DNA of 64,000 nucleotides, from the NCBI RefSeq assembly GCF_001517085.1, contig NZ_LRAC01000140.1, positions 124,001 to 188,000 of the forward strand. Direction: 5' to 3'. The notes below the pieces were generated by a model that searched no databases, was not told where the DNA came from, and saw nothing but the letters and a program-made list of their open reading frames with translations. Positions within the stretch are counted from its first letter, which is position 1. Each line of letters opens with the position of its first letter. Made by a program: the position numbers and the translations under genes. This document shows, one piece after another, positions 35,026 to 43,467 of this stretch. The DNA is from Paenibacillus sp. DMB5 (lineage in GTDB: Bacteria; Bacillota; Bacilli; Paenibacillales; Paenibacillaceae).

Positions 35026-36798
35026 CTATGGCTCTACAGAGAAAAGATAGTAGTACAGCGGCTGTCCGCCTTCGTGTACTTCCACTTCGACCTGCGGATA
35101 AGTTTCCTCAAGCCAGCTGACAAGCGATTCTGTAATCTCTTCATCAGCTTCAGCGCCGGTTAACACAGTGACAATCTCATCACCATTAACCAGCATTGTA
35201 GCAAGCAGCGCCTGGCTTGCCGCCAGCAATTCGTCGGATGCTGCTACAATCTTCGAATTGGAAATCCCGATGAATTGTCCGGATTTGATCTCAAGCTCTT
35301 CTATAACCGTATCCCGGACCGCATTGGTTACCTGTCCAGATTTCACCTGGGAGATGGCTTCCAGCATGCTTTCTGTATTGGTCTCAACGGCATCGTCTTC
35401 CTGGAAGGCAAACGCTGCTGCAATCCCTTGCGGAATACTCTTGCTTGGAATAACAGTAACCTCACGTTCGCCTTCAAGCAGATCTTTGGCCTGCTGTGCT
35501 GCAAGGACGATATTAGAGTTATTCGGCAAAAGATATACATGCTTGGCAGAGATCGAGGAAATAGCATTTACAAAGTCCTCGGTGCTCGGATTCATCGTCT
35601 GACCGCCAGCCAGCACGACATCGACACCAAGACTTTTAAAAATCTCGGAAATGCCGTCTCCGGATGATACAGCAATGAAGCCGTAAGGAGCGAGGTCATC
35701 AGCCGGAGGAACCGCAGGTGCCTGCACCGTGCTGTGCTCCTTCGGAATCTCGGCGAACAGCTCAGGCATTGGCGCAATATCCATTCCGGCCGTCAGCAGG
35801 TCACGATGCTGCTCACGCATGTTCAGGATATGAATCTGGGTAATTTCCCCGTACAGCAGCGCGAGGTTAAGCACATCACCCGGAGTCTTCGAATGCACAT
35901 GAACCTTAATGGTTTCGTCATCGGAAATGACGATAATCGAGTCGCCGTTGACTGATAACGCTTTCCGGAATTTTTCTTCATCGAAATTTGCGCCGGTACC
36001 GCCAAGCTGGCGGTTAATGAAAAACTCCATATCATATAAGAACTCAATATCTTCCGTATGAAGCTGGGATTGGGCAGAGGACTGCACAGATGAAGGTACA
36101 TTTACCGGCTTGGTCAGCACAGGCGCCGCTGCGGCAGATGCGGGAGCTTGTCCCTGTACAGTGTGCTGCACAGCCGTGCTTCCGCTGGTCAGATACTGAT
36201 GGAATCCTTCATAAATGTAGACCAGACCCTGTCCGCCGGAATCCACTACGCCGACCTGCTTCAGAACAGGCAGCAGCTCCGGGGTATTAGCCAGCGCTTC
36301 TTTGGCTTTGGCCAACACTTCCGTCATCAGCTCCGTAATATCGGTAGTACGGCGCGCAAAATAGACGGCATGTCTGGCTGCTTCTTTGGCAACGGTAAGA
36401 ATGGTGCCTTCTACAGGCTTGACCACTGCTTTGTAGGCTGTATCCACACCGGTCTGCAGCGCTGCTGCGAACTGCTGCGTGTTCAGCTCATCATATTGGG
36501 CGGCGTAGCGTCCAAGACCTCTGAACAGCTGTGACAAAATAACGCCGGAGTTCCCCCGTGCGCCCATCAACAGGCCTTTGGATAGTACTCCTGCACATTG
36601 ACCGACCGAGGCGGTATTATTCTTTTTCAATTCGTTCGCACCTGCGGTCATCGTCAGATTCATATTTGTTCCTGTATCTCCATCCGGTACCGGAAATACA
36701 TTCAAGGAATTGACGTGCTCTGCATGCTGCTGCAGCTTCTCCGCGCCGGCAAGTACCATTGCGGTAAAATCTGCTCCGTTTATAGAACGCTTACTCAA
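35026..36798 (-). CDS. fakA: Fatty acid kinase subunit A-like protein (YloV, DAK2 domain)
   Basis: 590 residues from a TTG at 36798. The N-terminal ~200 residues form a DAK2 ATP-binding domain (NVFPVPDGDTGTNMNLTM, GARGNSGVILSQLFRG), the C-terminal part a DegV-like/FakA-C region (VAVSSGDGISEIFKSLGVDV, SPSTEDFVNAISSISA-like). FakA phosphorylates FakB-bound fatty acids so they can be used for phospholipid synthesis. The downstream gene is a DegV/FakB protein, so this operon is probably a fatty acid kinase. In Bacillus the gene is preceded by yloU, which is absent here. GGAAGGGG precedes the start. Confidence 0.9.
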   Translation of the reverse strand: MSKRSINGADFTAMVLAGAEKLQQHAEHVNSLNVFPVPDGDTGTNMNLTMTAGANELKKNNTASVGQCAGVLSKGLLMGARGNSGVILSQLFRGLGRYAAQYDELNTQQFAAALQTGVDTAYKAVVKPVEGTILTVAKEAARHAVYFARRTTDITELMTEVLAKAKEALANTPELLPVLKQVGVVDSGGQGLVYIYEGFHQYLTSGSTAVQHTVQGQAPASAAAAPVLTKPVNVPSSVQSSAQSQLHTEDIEFLYDMEFFINRQLGGTGANFDEEKFRKALSVNGDSIIVISDDETIKVHVHSKTPGDVLNLALLYGEITQIHILNMREQHRDLLTAGMDIAPMPELFAEIPKEHSTVQAPAVPPADDLAPYGFIAVSSGDGISEIFKSLGVDVVLAGGQTMNPSTEDFVNAISSISAKHVYLLPNNSNIVLAAQQAKDLLEGEREVTVIPSKSIPQGIAAAFAFQEDDAVETNTESMLEAISQVKSGQVTNAVRDTVIEELEIKSGQFIGISNSKIVAASDELLAASQALLATMLVNGDEIVTVLTGAEADEEITESLVSWLEETYPQVEVEVHEGGQPLYYYLFSVEP

Positions 36799-36911
36799 TG
36801 AGAATTCCCCTTCCTAACTTCATGCCTAATCAATTCGATGATTAACTGGACATAATGCACTAATTTATATTGTACTATAAGAGCTAAAAGAAATAAATGT
36901 TTTTGAATTGG

Positions 36912-36941
36912 TTGACGAAGCAAATTTTGCTGTGATATTAT
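36912..36941 (+). promoter_or_regulatory. rpmB promoter
   Basis: TTGACG (36912-36917), an 18-bp spacer, then TATTAT (36936-36941). The spacer contains the inverted repeat GCAAATTTTGC. Confidence 0.6.
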
Positions 36942-36989
36942 ATTTAAGTATTGTTTTATGCAGGTGTAAGTAACAAGGAGGTGTAATCT

Positions 36990-37178
36990 ATGTCCCGCAA
37001 ATGTGCAGTAACTGGCAAGAAGCCGAGCAGCGGTAACCACGTGTCTCACGCTAACAACCGCAACCGTCGTTCTTGGGGAGTTAACGTTCAGAAGGTCCGC
37101 ATTCTTGTGAACGGCAAACCGAAACGCGTGTACGTCAGCACCCGTGCTTTGAAAGCCGGTAAAGTTGAGCGCGTTTAG
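36990..37178 (+). CDS. rpmB: 50S ribosomal protein L28
   Basis: 62 residues starting MSRKCAVTGKKPSSGNHVSH, highly basic, with the family patterns NNRNRRSWGVNVQKVRI and VSTRALKAGKVERV. It belongs to the large ribosomal subunit. Strong AAGGAGGTG ribosome site and a sigma-A promoter. It is transcribed against the surrounding genes, as in Bacillus, and has a bidirectional terminator shared with spoVM. The C-X2-C zinc ribbon of some L28 proteins is not complete, so this is the zinc-independent form. Confidence 0.97.
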   Translation: MSRKCAVTGKKPSSGNHVSHANNRNRRSWGVNVQKVRILVNGKPKRVYVSTRALKAGKVERV

Positions 37179-37215
37179 TCTTGGAATTTTTCCAGGATCT
37201 TTCATATGAATGAAG

Positions 37216-37252
37216 CAAAAAGCACCCTTTACATTCGTAAGGTGCTTTTTTT
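37216..37252. terminator. Bidirectional terminator between rpmB and spoVM
   Basis: Stem AAAAGCACC and GGTGCTTTT with T runs on both sides. Within the 384-bp gap 37179-37562 this, spoVM and a second terminator are the features seen. Confidence 0.85.
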
Positions 37253-37276
37253 CATGTTTTCTGTTCTGTTATAAAC

Positions 37277-37357
37277 TCAGCTCTTCTGAAACGTGTTCAA
37301 GATTGCTTTAACAAAACCTCCCAAAAATCTTGGCAGCTTAAACGTGTAAAATTTCAT
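37277..37357 (-). CDS. spoVM: Stage V sporulation protein M
   Basis: 26 residues, starting MKFYTFKLPRFLGG and ending NTFQKS. This matches SpoVM (the Bacillus protein is also 26 residues and starts MKFYTIKLPKFLGG). It is an amphipathic helix that binds positively curved membrane of the forespore and recruits SpoIVA to start coat assembly. ATG at 37357 with ribosome site GGGAGGG. Position between rpe and rpmB is the same as in B. subtilis. Too short for routine gene callers. Confidence 0.95.
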   Translation of the reverse strand: MKFYTFKLPRFLGGFVKAILNTFQKS

Positions 37358-37455
37358 TATTAACCCTCCCATCAATTGTTGCCGTACGGTAGGAGACTAC
37401 CCGGATTTCATATTACTCATATAACCCTGACGAGGTGCAGACCTCCCTTGAAGTA

Positions 37456-37490
37456 CAAAAAAAGGCTACATGAGATTTCTGCTCATGTAA
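37456..37490 (-). terminator. Terminator at the end of the rpe operon
   Basis: Stem TACATGAG and CTCATGTA (37467-37474 and 37482-37489) followed in the minus direction by seven T residues. Confidence 0.85.
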
Positions 37491-37562
37491 CCATATTTAT
37501 GCGGCCATAACTTGGCCTATAACCTTTATCGGTTAATCCCCTTAATGCTTGCTTCAGTTGGA

Positions 37563-38231
37563 CTATCGGACTGCAGCCTCTGCAGCCTCCCGGATGGCCT
37601 GTATGGCGGCTGCACGGTCAGGACGTCCAAATACGGCATTGCCGGCAACCAGCACATCTGCGCCTGCCTCAGCCACCAGTCCTGCTGTATCCTCTGCTAT
37701 CCCGCCGTCCACCTCGATCCGCAAATTAGGATGATTGATTTCAGCAGCCCATTCACGGATCTGCCGGATTTTACGCAGGGTATTCGGTATAAAAGCTTGT
37801 CCGCCGAAGCCCGGATTTACCGTCATTACCAGCACCATGTCTACATCCTCAAGCACTTCACGCACAGCCGAAGCCGGTGTTGCCGGGTTGATGGCTACAC
37901 CGGCCATCAATCCGAGCTCTTTAATCTGATGGATTACCCGGTGAAGATGAACACATGCTTCTGCATGCACAGTAATAACGGAGGCGCCGGCAGCAGCAAA
38001 GTCCGCGATATATCGTTCCGGGTGTTCAATCATCAAATGAACATCAAGTGGTAAAGACGTATGTGCTTTTACTGCTTTGACAATCGGAGGGCCGAGTGTA
38101 ATATTCGGCACAAAGTGGCCGTCCATTACATCAACATGTATCCAGTCTCCGCCGCTGGCCTCAGCAACGGCAACCTCAGCACCGAGGGCAGCAAAATCAG
38201 CGGATAAAATGGATGGGGCTAGTAAGATCAT
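37563..38231 (-). CDS. rpe: Ribulose-phosphate 3-epimerase
   Basis: 222 residues of the TIM-barrel Rpe family. Active-site metal ligands and loops are visible: SILSADFAALGAE at the N-terminus, WIHVDVMDGHFVPNITLGP near residue 32, DVHLMIEHPERY near residue 65, and VMTVNPGFGGQAFIP near residue 140, ending IEVDGGIAEDTAGLV and LVAGNAVFG. It interconverts ribulose 5-phosphate and xylulose 5-phosphate in the pentose phosphate pathway. It starts three bases after rsgA, its ribosome site CGGAGG lying in the rsgA end, so the two are translationally coupled. It is the last gene before a terminator. Confidence 0.97.
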   Translation of the reverse strand: MILLAPSILSADFAALGAEVAVAEASGGDWIHVDVMDGHFVPNITLGPPIVKAVKAHTSLPLDVHLMIEHPERYIADFAAAGASVITVHAEACVHLHRVIHQIKELGLMAGVAINPATPASAVREVLEDVDMVLVMTVNPGFGGQAFIPNTLRKIRQIREWAAEINHPNLRIEVDGGIAEDTAGLVAEAGADVLVAGNAVFGRPDRAAAIQAIREAAEAAVR

Positions 38232-38234
38232 AAG

Positions 38235-39139
38235 TTAGTACCTCCGTTTCTTGTCCTTCATCTCATTATAAAACAGCTTGTAATGCTCGTAGCGGCTGTC
38301 CGCAATTTCTCCGGCCTGCCAGGCCTCTATAACCTTGCAGCCCGGCTCATGCAGATGGCTGCAGCCGCGAAACTTGCAGCTCTCCGCATAAGAAGCGAAC
38401 TCCCGGAAGCAGACGGACAGCTCCTCCACTCCCAGCTCCAGGAAATCCAGCTGGCTGAAGCCGGGAGTATCCGCTACGAATCCCCCGCTCCCGATATCGA
38501 TCAGCTCGACATGACGGGTCGTATGGCGCCCGCGGCCCAGACGCATGCTGATTTCACCTGTCTCCAGCTCAAGGCTGGGTACAAGCCGGTTCAGCAGTGT
38601 TGATTTGCCGACACCAGACTGTCCGGAGAACACACTGATTACCCCGGCCAGTCTCGTTCGCAGCTCCTCGCTGCTGAGCCGTTAAGGGAACTGGTGACCA
38701 GTACCTCGTAGCCGATTTTTTCATACAGCTCCTTCACCTGGGCCGTTGCCTGCCCGTCATCCTCAGCCAGGTCCTGCTTGGTCAGTACAATCAACGGCTC
38801 CAGTCCGGAGTGCTCGATATGTACCAGAAATTTATCCAGCAGATTCAGATTCATATCCGGCTCACGAACAGAAAACAGCAGAACGGCCAGCTTGACATTG
38901 GCAACCGGCGGCCGGATCAGCTCGGATTCGCGGGGGAGGATTTCGTCAACCATCCCCTCGCCGTTCTCAGTCAGAATATAAATAATACGGTCGCCTACTA
39001 GCGGTGAAGTCCCTTTTTTCTTCAGGATCCCCCGGCCTCTGCACTGAACTGCCTCTTCTTCTGTCACAATATTTCCTTCATGCAGCGGCTTCACGTAATA
39101 ATAGCCGCTCAGCGCTTTAATGATTATACCTTCAGGCAT
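38235..39139 (-). CDS. rsgA: Ribosome small-subunit GTPase RsgA (apparent frameshift near 38669)
   Basis: About 301 residues with one base restored. Residues 1-70 form an OB fold; the circularly permuted GTPase has G4 LTKQDL near residue 119, G1 GQSGVGKST, G3 DTPGF and a C-terminal zinc finger with CKFRGCSHLHEPGC. The frame breaks near 38669: one frame ends GSAARSCERDWPG, the other starts EELRTRLAGVISV and continues to 38235. A missing G in a GG pair restores the protein. RsgA releases RbfA and helps mature the 30S subunit. It is placed between prkC and rpe as in Bacillus. Confidence 0.9.
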
Positions 39140-39256
39140 ACATAATGAGCCTTCCTCTCCTGATTTTGCGCAAATGACCCAAGCTTAAATTCAACCCGGG
39201 TCACTCTGCTGCCGCAGCCGGCCCTGTTGTACAGGAATGACTGCTGCTTATATCTG

Positions 39257-41479
39257 TTAATGGTCTTTGCTCTTGTCCTTATTATTACCGTTCCCGGCAC
39301 CTTTACCATTCCCGGCCTGCTTGCCCTGGACCGCTTTCTCACTCAGAAATCCAGTCTGGTCAACCTCACCCGTATTCTCACCTTCCCCGGAATCCGGCGG
39401 CAGAATCTCCGGCTCGATTGTCGGATCAGGCGGTGCCTGGGTCGGCGCAACGGTCGGCTCAGGCGTCTGGGTTGCAGGCGGCTCTGGCTGCTGTACCGTA
39501 CCATTCTTCGCATCTGAATAACGGACTTCAAAGGCCTCGATATATTCACCGTCCTGATAAATGGAAACCGCCCCGTCCTTATTAGGTGCAAGAACCAGAT
39601 TCACGGACAGCACCTGAGTCTTGGCAATTGTCCGTGTTCCCCATTCCTGAGGCTCACCGTCATTGCGTGCATCGGAATAAACAATCCGGATTTTGGTCTT
39701 TTTGCCTTCACTGGATGGTGCCACCGGCACATTGAACGTATAATTCAGCGCTTCCGGCGGGTATCCGGTACTTAATGACACAGAAATCTTATCGCCCGGG
39801 GATACCAGATCCCCTTGCTCATAAGGCCACTGCTTTGTAATTTTTCCTTTTTCGATGGAATAGCTGGTATCCTCGCTGACTTCATCCAGAACCAGCCCCA
39901 TCTCTTCCAGGATGGCTTTGGCTTCATTCTGTGTCTTGTTCGTCAGGTCAGGCATCGGCTTGCTCTCCTGGCCTTTGCTGACAAATATAACAAACGAGGC
40001 TGTATCCGGATCATACTCACTGCCTTCAGCCGGCTCGGAGCCGATAACCTGGCCTTCAGGAAAGTCTTCGCTGAACCGCGGGTCCTGGCTGATCCGGCTT
40101 TGGTCCACACCATCCGCCACCAGTGCTTTTACAGCATCCTCATAAGTTCCGCCGGTAAGCTTCGGCACGTTCGAAGTTGGCTTGGCCGTACTAACCGTAA
40201 GAATAATGTGAGTGCCTTCCTTGACCACAGTGCCTTCCTTCTTATTCTGCTCCCAGACGACATTCTCGCCAAAGTTAGGATTGTACTGCTGCACTACCGG
40301 GTCTTCCACTATAAGCCCGATTTCATCGAGCATTGCAGTCGCCTCTTCAAGCGAATGGTTAGTTACATTAGGCACAGTTACTTCTGCAACAACCAGCTGT
40401 GACCTGACATACCAGGCAACACTGCCCATTGCAATCAGCAGGAGCAGCGTTAAGCCGACCCATAATGCCGGCATGCCCCATTTCCGCTTCCCTTTCGGCT
40501 GGACCGGAACGTCCTCATCATCCTCAATCCGGCGCATCCGGTCCTCTCCGCCTCCGCTGCGGCTGCCCAGTGTGTGCTGGATCGGCTTGATTGCCGGAAT
40601 AATCCGGGTCCGTTCTTCATCATCGTCATCATGAAATGATGCCTTGGCCTCACTGCGCCGTTCCGGCTGCAGGCAGGTCTCCAGATCATGAAGCATCTGC
40701 TTAGCTGACTGATAGCGCTCGTCCGGATTTTTGCGCATGGAACGCAGGATTACATTCTCAACGCTCTGAGGAATCAGGGGATTCAGCACACGCGGCTCCT
40801 CAAATTCCTCCTGCAGATGTTTGAGCGCTACACTGATCGGGCTTTCGCCCAAAAAAGGCAGCACACCAGTCAACATCTGGTAGAGTACAATGCCGAGTGA
40901 ATACAGATCGGATTTCTCCCCGGTCGTTACCCCCTTGGCATGCTCCGGTGAAAAGTAGTGCACTGAGCCGACTACTGAGCCTGTCTGCGTTATGGTGGTT
41001 GAAGTAACCGCACGGGCAATTCCGAAATCTGTTACTTTGACCCTTCCGTTACGGCCGATCAGAATGTTATGAGGCTTGATATCCCGGTGGATGATCTGGT
41101 TCTGATGAGCATGATCCAGCGCATCGCAAATCTGGGATGCGATCCTTATGGCTTCATCTACCTGAAGCGGTGCCCGTTCTTTGATAATCTCGTTCAGGTT
41201 CTTGCCTTCCACATATTCCATAACAATATAATGCACATCCTCTTCCTGGCCTACATCGTAGATGCTGACCACGTTGGGATGCGACAAGGAAGCTGCCGAC
41301 TGCGCCTCGCGCCGGAAGCGGCGGATGAACTCCTCATCATGCACAAACTGGTTTCTTAGTACTTTTATGGCGACGTTCCGGTTAAGCAGGATGTCATGGG
41401 CTCTGTATACAAGCGCCATGCCGCCTCCCCCGATCCGCTCGATGACTTGGTAACGGCCGCCCAATTCGTGACCGATCAT
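39257..41479 (-). CDS. prkC: Ser/Thr protein kinase with PASTA domains (PrkC)
   Basis: 740 residues. The kinase domain (residues 1-265) has the glycine loop GGGGMALVY, Lys in VAIKVLRNQF, catalytic HRDIKPHNILIG, DFGIARA and APE-equivalent SPEHAKG. A membrane span is near residue 340 (ALWVGLTLLLLIAMGSVAWY). Three PASTA domains follow (VTVPNVTNHSLEEATAMLDE, NVPKLTGGTYEDAVKALV, KPMPDLTNKTQNEAKAIL) and an additional Pro/Gln-rich tail ends Lys-rich. In Bacillus, PrkC senses muropeptides and triggers germination. It overlaps prpC by four bases, giving the usual kinase-phosphatase pair. The Gly/Asn/Lys-rich C-terminal tail is longer than in Bacillus. Confidence 0.96.
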   Translation of the reverse strand: MIGHELGGRYQVIERIGGGGMALVYRAHDILLNRNVAIKVLRNQFVHDEEFIRRFRREAQSAASLSHPNVVSIYDVGQEEDVHYIVMEYVEGKNLNEIIKERAPLQVDEAIRIASQICDALDHAHQNQIIHRDIKPHNILIGRNGRVKVTDFGIARAVTSTTITQTGSVVGSVHYFSPEHAKGVTTGEKSDLYSLGIVLYQMLTGVLPFLGESPISVALKHLQEEFEEPRVLNPLIPQSVENVILRSMRKNPDERYQSAKQMLHDLETCLQPERRSEAKASFHDDDDEERTRIIPAIKPIQHTLGSRSGGGEDRMRRIEDDEDVPVQPKGKRKWGMPALWVGLTLLLLIAMGSVAWYVRSQLVVAEVTVPNVTNHSLEEATAMLDEIGLIVEDPVVQQYNPNFGENVVWEQNKKEGTVVKEGTHIILTVSTAKPTSNVPKLTGGTYEDAVKALVADGVDQSRISQDPRFSEDFPEGQVIGSEPAEGSEYDPDTASFVIFVSKGQESKPMPDLTNKTQNEAKAILEEMGLVLDEVSEDTSYSIEKGKITKQWPYEQGDLVSPGDKISVSLSTGYPPEALNYTFNVPVAPSSEGKKTKIRIVYSDARNDGEPQEWGTRTIAKTQVLSVNLVLAPNKDGAVSIYQDGEYIEAFEVRYSDAKNGTVQQPEPPATQTPEPTVAPTQAPPDPTIEPEILPPDSGEGENTGEVDQTGFLSEKAVQGKQAGNGKGAGNGNNKDKSKDH

Positions 41480-42251
41480 CTATTCCACTCCTTTGTCTCG
41501 GGCACAGCGGCCTCTCCTTGATGTTCTAACATAGCGACGCTGATATTATCGCCGCCACCGGCAAGCAATGCCAGTTGAAGTAAGCGGTCCGCTCTTTCCT
41601 CTAAAGGGATCTCATGGATGCCCGCGACCTTGCCCAGATGCTCCTGGCTGACAAAATTGCTCAAGCCGTCACTGCACAGCAGCAGCAGCTCACCTGGAGC
41701 AAGGCTTACAGGAGCCACATCCGCCTGTACCTCGGCATCCGTTCCCAATGCCCTGAGCAGCACATTACGGCGCGGATGACTGCCGAGTTCCTCCAGACTG
41801 ATCTGGCCGTTTTTGAACAGCTCATTGACCAGAGTATGATCCTCGGTTAACTGAATCGCGGCACTGTCTTTGATTAAATAAGCTCTGCTGTCCCCGATAT
41901 GGCCGATATAACCTTCAGCCCCGTTAAGCAAAGCCGCAACGACAGTAGTCCCCATGTTATGGTACTTCTCATCACGGGATGACTCAATAAAGACCGTACG
42001 GTTGGCCGCAATGATTGCGGAAGACAATGCTTCACTGAGCTCTCCGCCCGCCTTATCAGGCGGCAGATCGTCCAGCGTGTTACGCATGGTCTCCAGAGCT
42101 AGCCGGCTGGCCGTATCTCCGGCCAGATGTCCCCCCATCCCATCGGCGATAATACCAAGGGTATAACCGTGGCGCGTAGCGCCTATCCAGACCGAATCCT
42201 CATTGACGGTACGTACCGTCCGACATCGCTGGCATGAACTGTTCTGATCAA
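41476..42251 (-). CDS. prpC: PP2C-type Ser/Thr phosphatase (apparent frameshift near 42216)
   Basis: 258 residues from a TTG at 42251 when one base is restored. PP2C motifs: metal site GIIADGMGGHLAGDTAS near residue 45, MGTTVVAALL, GHIGDSRAYL, and C-terminal GGGDNISVAML. The expected start is IRTVHASDVGR followed by VRTVNEDS, but the visible frame splits at 42216-42217, where GG for GGG interrupts it; the alternative upstream frame (from 42297) reads instead IFDQNSSCQRCRTV, with no family similarity. It dephosphorylates PrkC and its targets. It begins 6 bp after rlmN, with GAGGATAT as ribosome site, and overlaps prkC by ATGA. Confidence 0.9.
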
Positions 42252-42257
42252 ATATCC

Positions 42258-43298
42258 TCACCCCAACTCCATATGTTTGGCGCGCAGCTGTCCGCATGCG
42301 GCCGCAATATCATGGCCCTGCTCACGGCGGATTGTAACGTTCACGCCATGGTCGGCCAGGATACGCTGAAATTCAAAAATATCATTTCGGGAAGTCCGCA
42401 CGTACTTGCGCTCCGGCACATGGTTAACCGGAATCAGGTTTACGTGGCACAGCATCGTCTTGAGAACACCGGCCAGTTCCTTGGCATGCTCGGGCTGGTC
42501 ATTAACCCCGCCGATAAGAGCATATTCAAAGCTGATGCGGCGGCCTGTCTTGGCCTGATAGTAACGCAGTGATTCAATTACATCATCAAACGGGTAACGC
42601 CGGTTAACCGGCATCAGCTTGGAGCGCAGCGCATCATTAGGCGCATGGATAGAAATCGCCAGATTGATCTGGGTGTCTTCGTCGGCGAATTTGTAGATGT
42701 TCGGTACAATACCGCTTGTAGAGACAGTTATGTGCCGTTGTCCGATATTCAGCCCCTTTTCATGGATCATCAGCCGCAGGAATCTCATGGTAGCATCGTA
42801 GTTCTCGAACGGCTCGCCTGTACCCATAATTACGATACTGCTGACACGCTCGCCCCGGGTATCCAGAATTTGCTGGGAGCGGACCACCTGGGCAACAATT
42901 TCACCGGCAGTCAGGTCGCGCTTCAGTCCGCCCAGCGTGGAGGCGCAGAACGTACATCCGATCCGGCAGCCTACCTGAGTCGTAACACATACGCTGTTAC
43001 CGTAATTGTGTTTCATAATAACTGTTTCGATTGCATGATCATCATGCAGGCCAAACAGGAATTTCACTGTTCCGTCCTTGGACTCCAGCTTCGTAATTTC
43101 AGTCAGGGCGTTGATTCTGAACTGTTCATCCAGCTTTGCACGCAGCGCCTTGGACAGGTTGCTCATCGATTCAAAATCATTAACCCGCTTGACGTAGAGC
43201 CAGTCAAAGATCTGTCCCCCGCGGAAAGCCGGTTCTCCGTTGTCCTTTGCCCACTGCTGCAATTCTTCTAAAGTAAAATCATATATTAAAGGTTTCAT
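42258..43298 (-). CDS. rlmN: Dual-specificity 23S rRNA/tRNA adenine-C2 methyltransferase RlmN
   Basis: 346 residues from the ATG at 43298 (MKPLIYDFTLEELQQW). Radical SAM enzyme: the cluster motif CRIGCTFC near residue 105, SAM-binding GTGEPFENYD near residue 160, HITVSTSGIVPNI, the resolving cysteine region at the C-terminus (REQGHDIAAACGQL). It methylates C2 of A2503 in 23S rRNA and A37 of some tRNAs. It is preceded by rsmB after a terminator, and followed by prpC, as in Bacillus. Confidence 0.96.
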   Translation of the reverse strand: MKPLIYDFTLEELQQWAKDNGEPAFRGGQIFDWLYVKRVNDFESMSNLSKALRAKLDEQFRINALTEITKLESKDGTVKFLFGLHDDHAIETVIMKHNYGNSVCVTTQVGCRIGCTFCASTLGGLKRDLTAGEIVAQVVRSQQILDTRGERVSSIVIMGTGEPFENYDATMRFLRLMIHEKGLNIGQRHITVSTSGIVPNIYKFADEDTQINLAISIHAPNDALRSKLMPVNRRYPFDDVIESLRYYQAKTGRRISFEYALIGGVNDQPEHAKELAGVLKTMLCHVNLIPVNHVPERKYVRTSRNDIFEFQRILADHGVNVTIRREQGHDIAAACGQLRAKHMELG

Positions 43299-43398
43299 TA
43301 TTATTAGCACCTGTTCTTTCATCAAATTATATTCTTAAGGATATGCGTATTATTTCTCATTCTTCCTATTTTAACACAAAATTCAGAGACGGTAAAAG

Positions 43399-43432
43399 AA
43401 AAGCCCGCCGCGCACCAGAATCTGCGGGCGGG
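43399..43432 (-). terminator. Terminator or attenuator between rsmB and rlmN
   Basis: Stem GCCCGCCGCG with CGCGGGCGGG-like arm, a perfect GC-rich core, followed by TTTTCTTTT in the minus direction. Confidence 0.65.
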
Positions 43433-43467
43433 ACCTCTGTTAAAATTCATTCAGCCGTTCTGCTAAC

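Noticed and set aside
36795..37205. Minus-strand frame over rpmB as a missing yloU
   Set aside because: The translation has no Asp23-family pattern and is simply antisense to L28.
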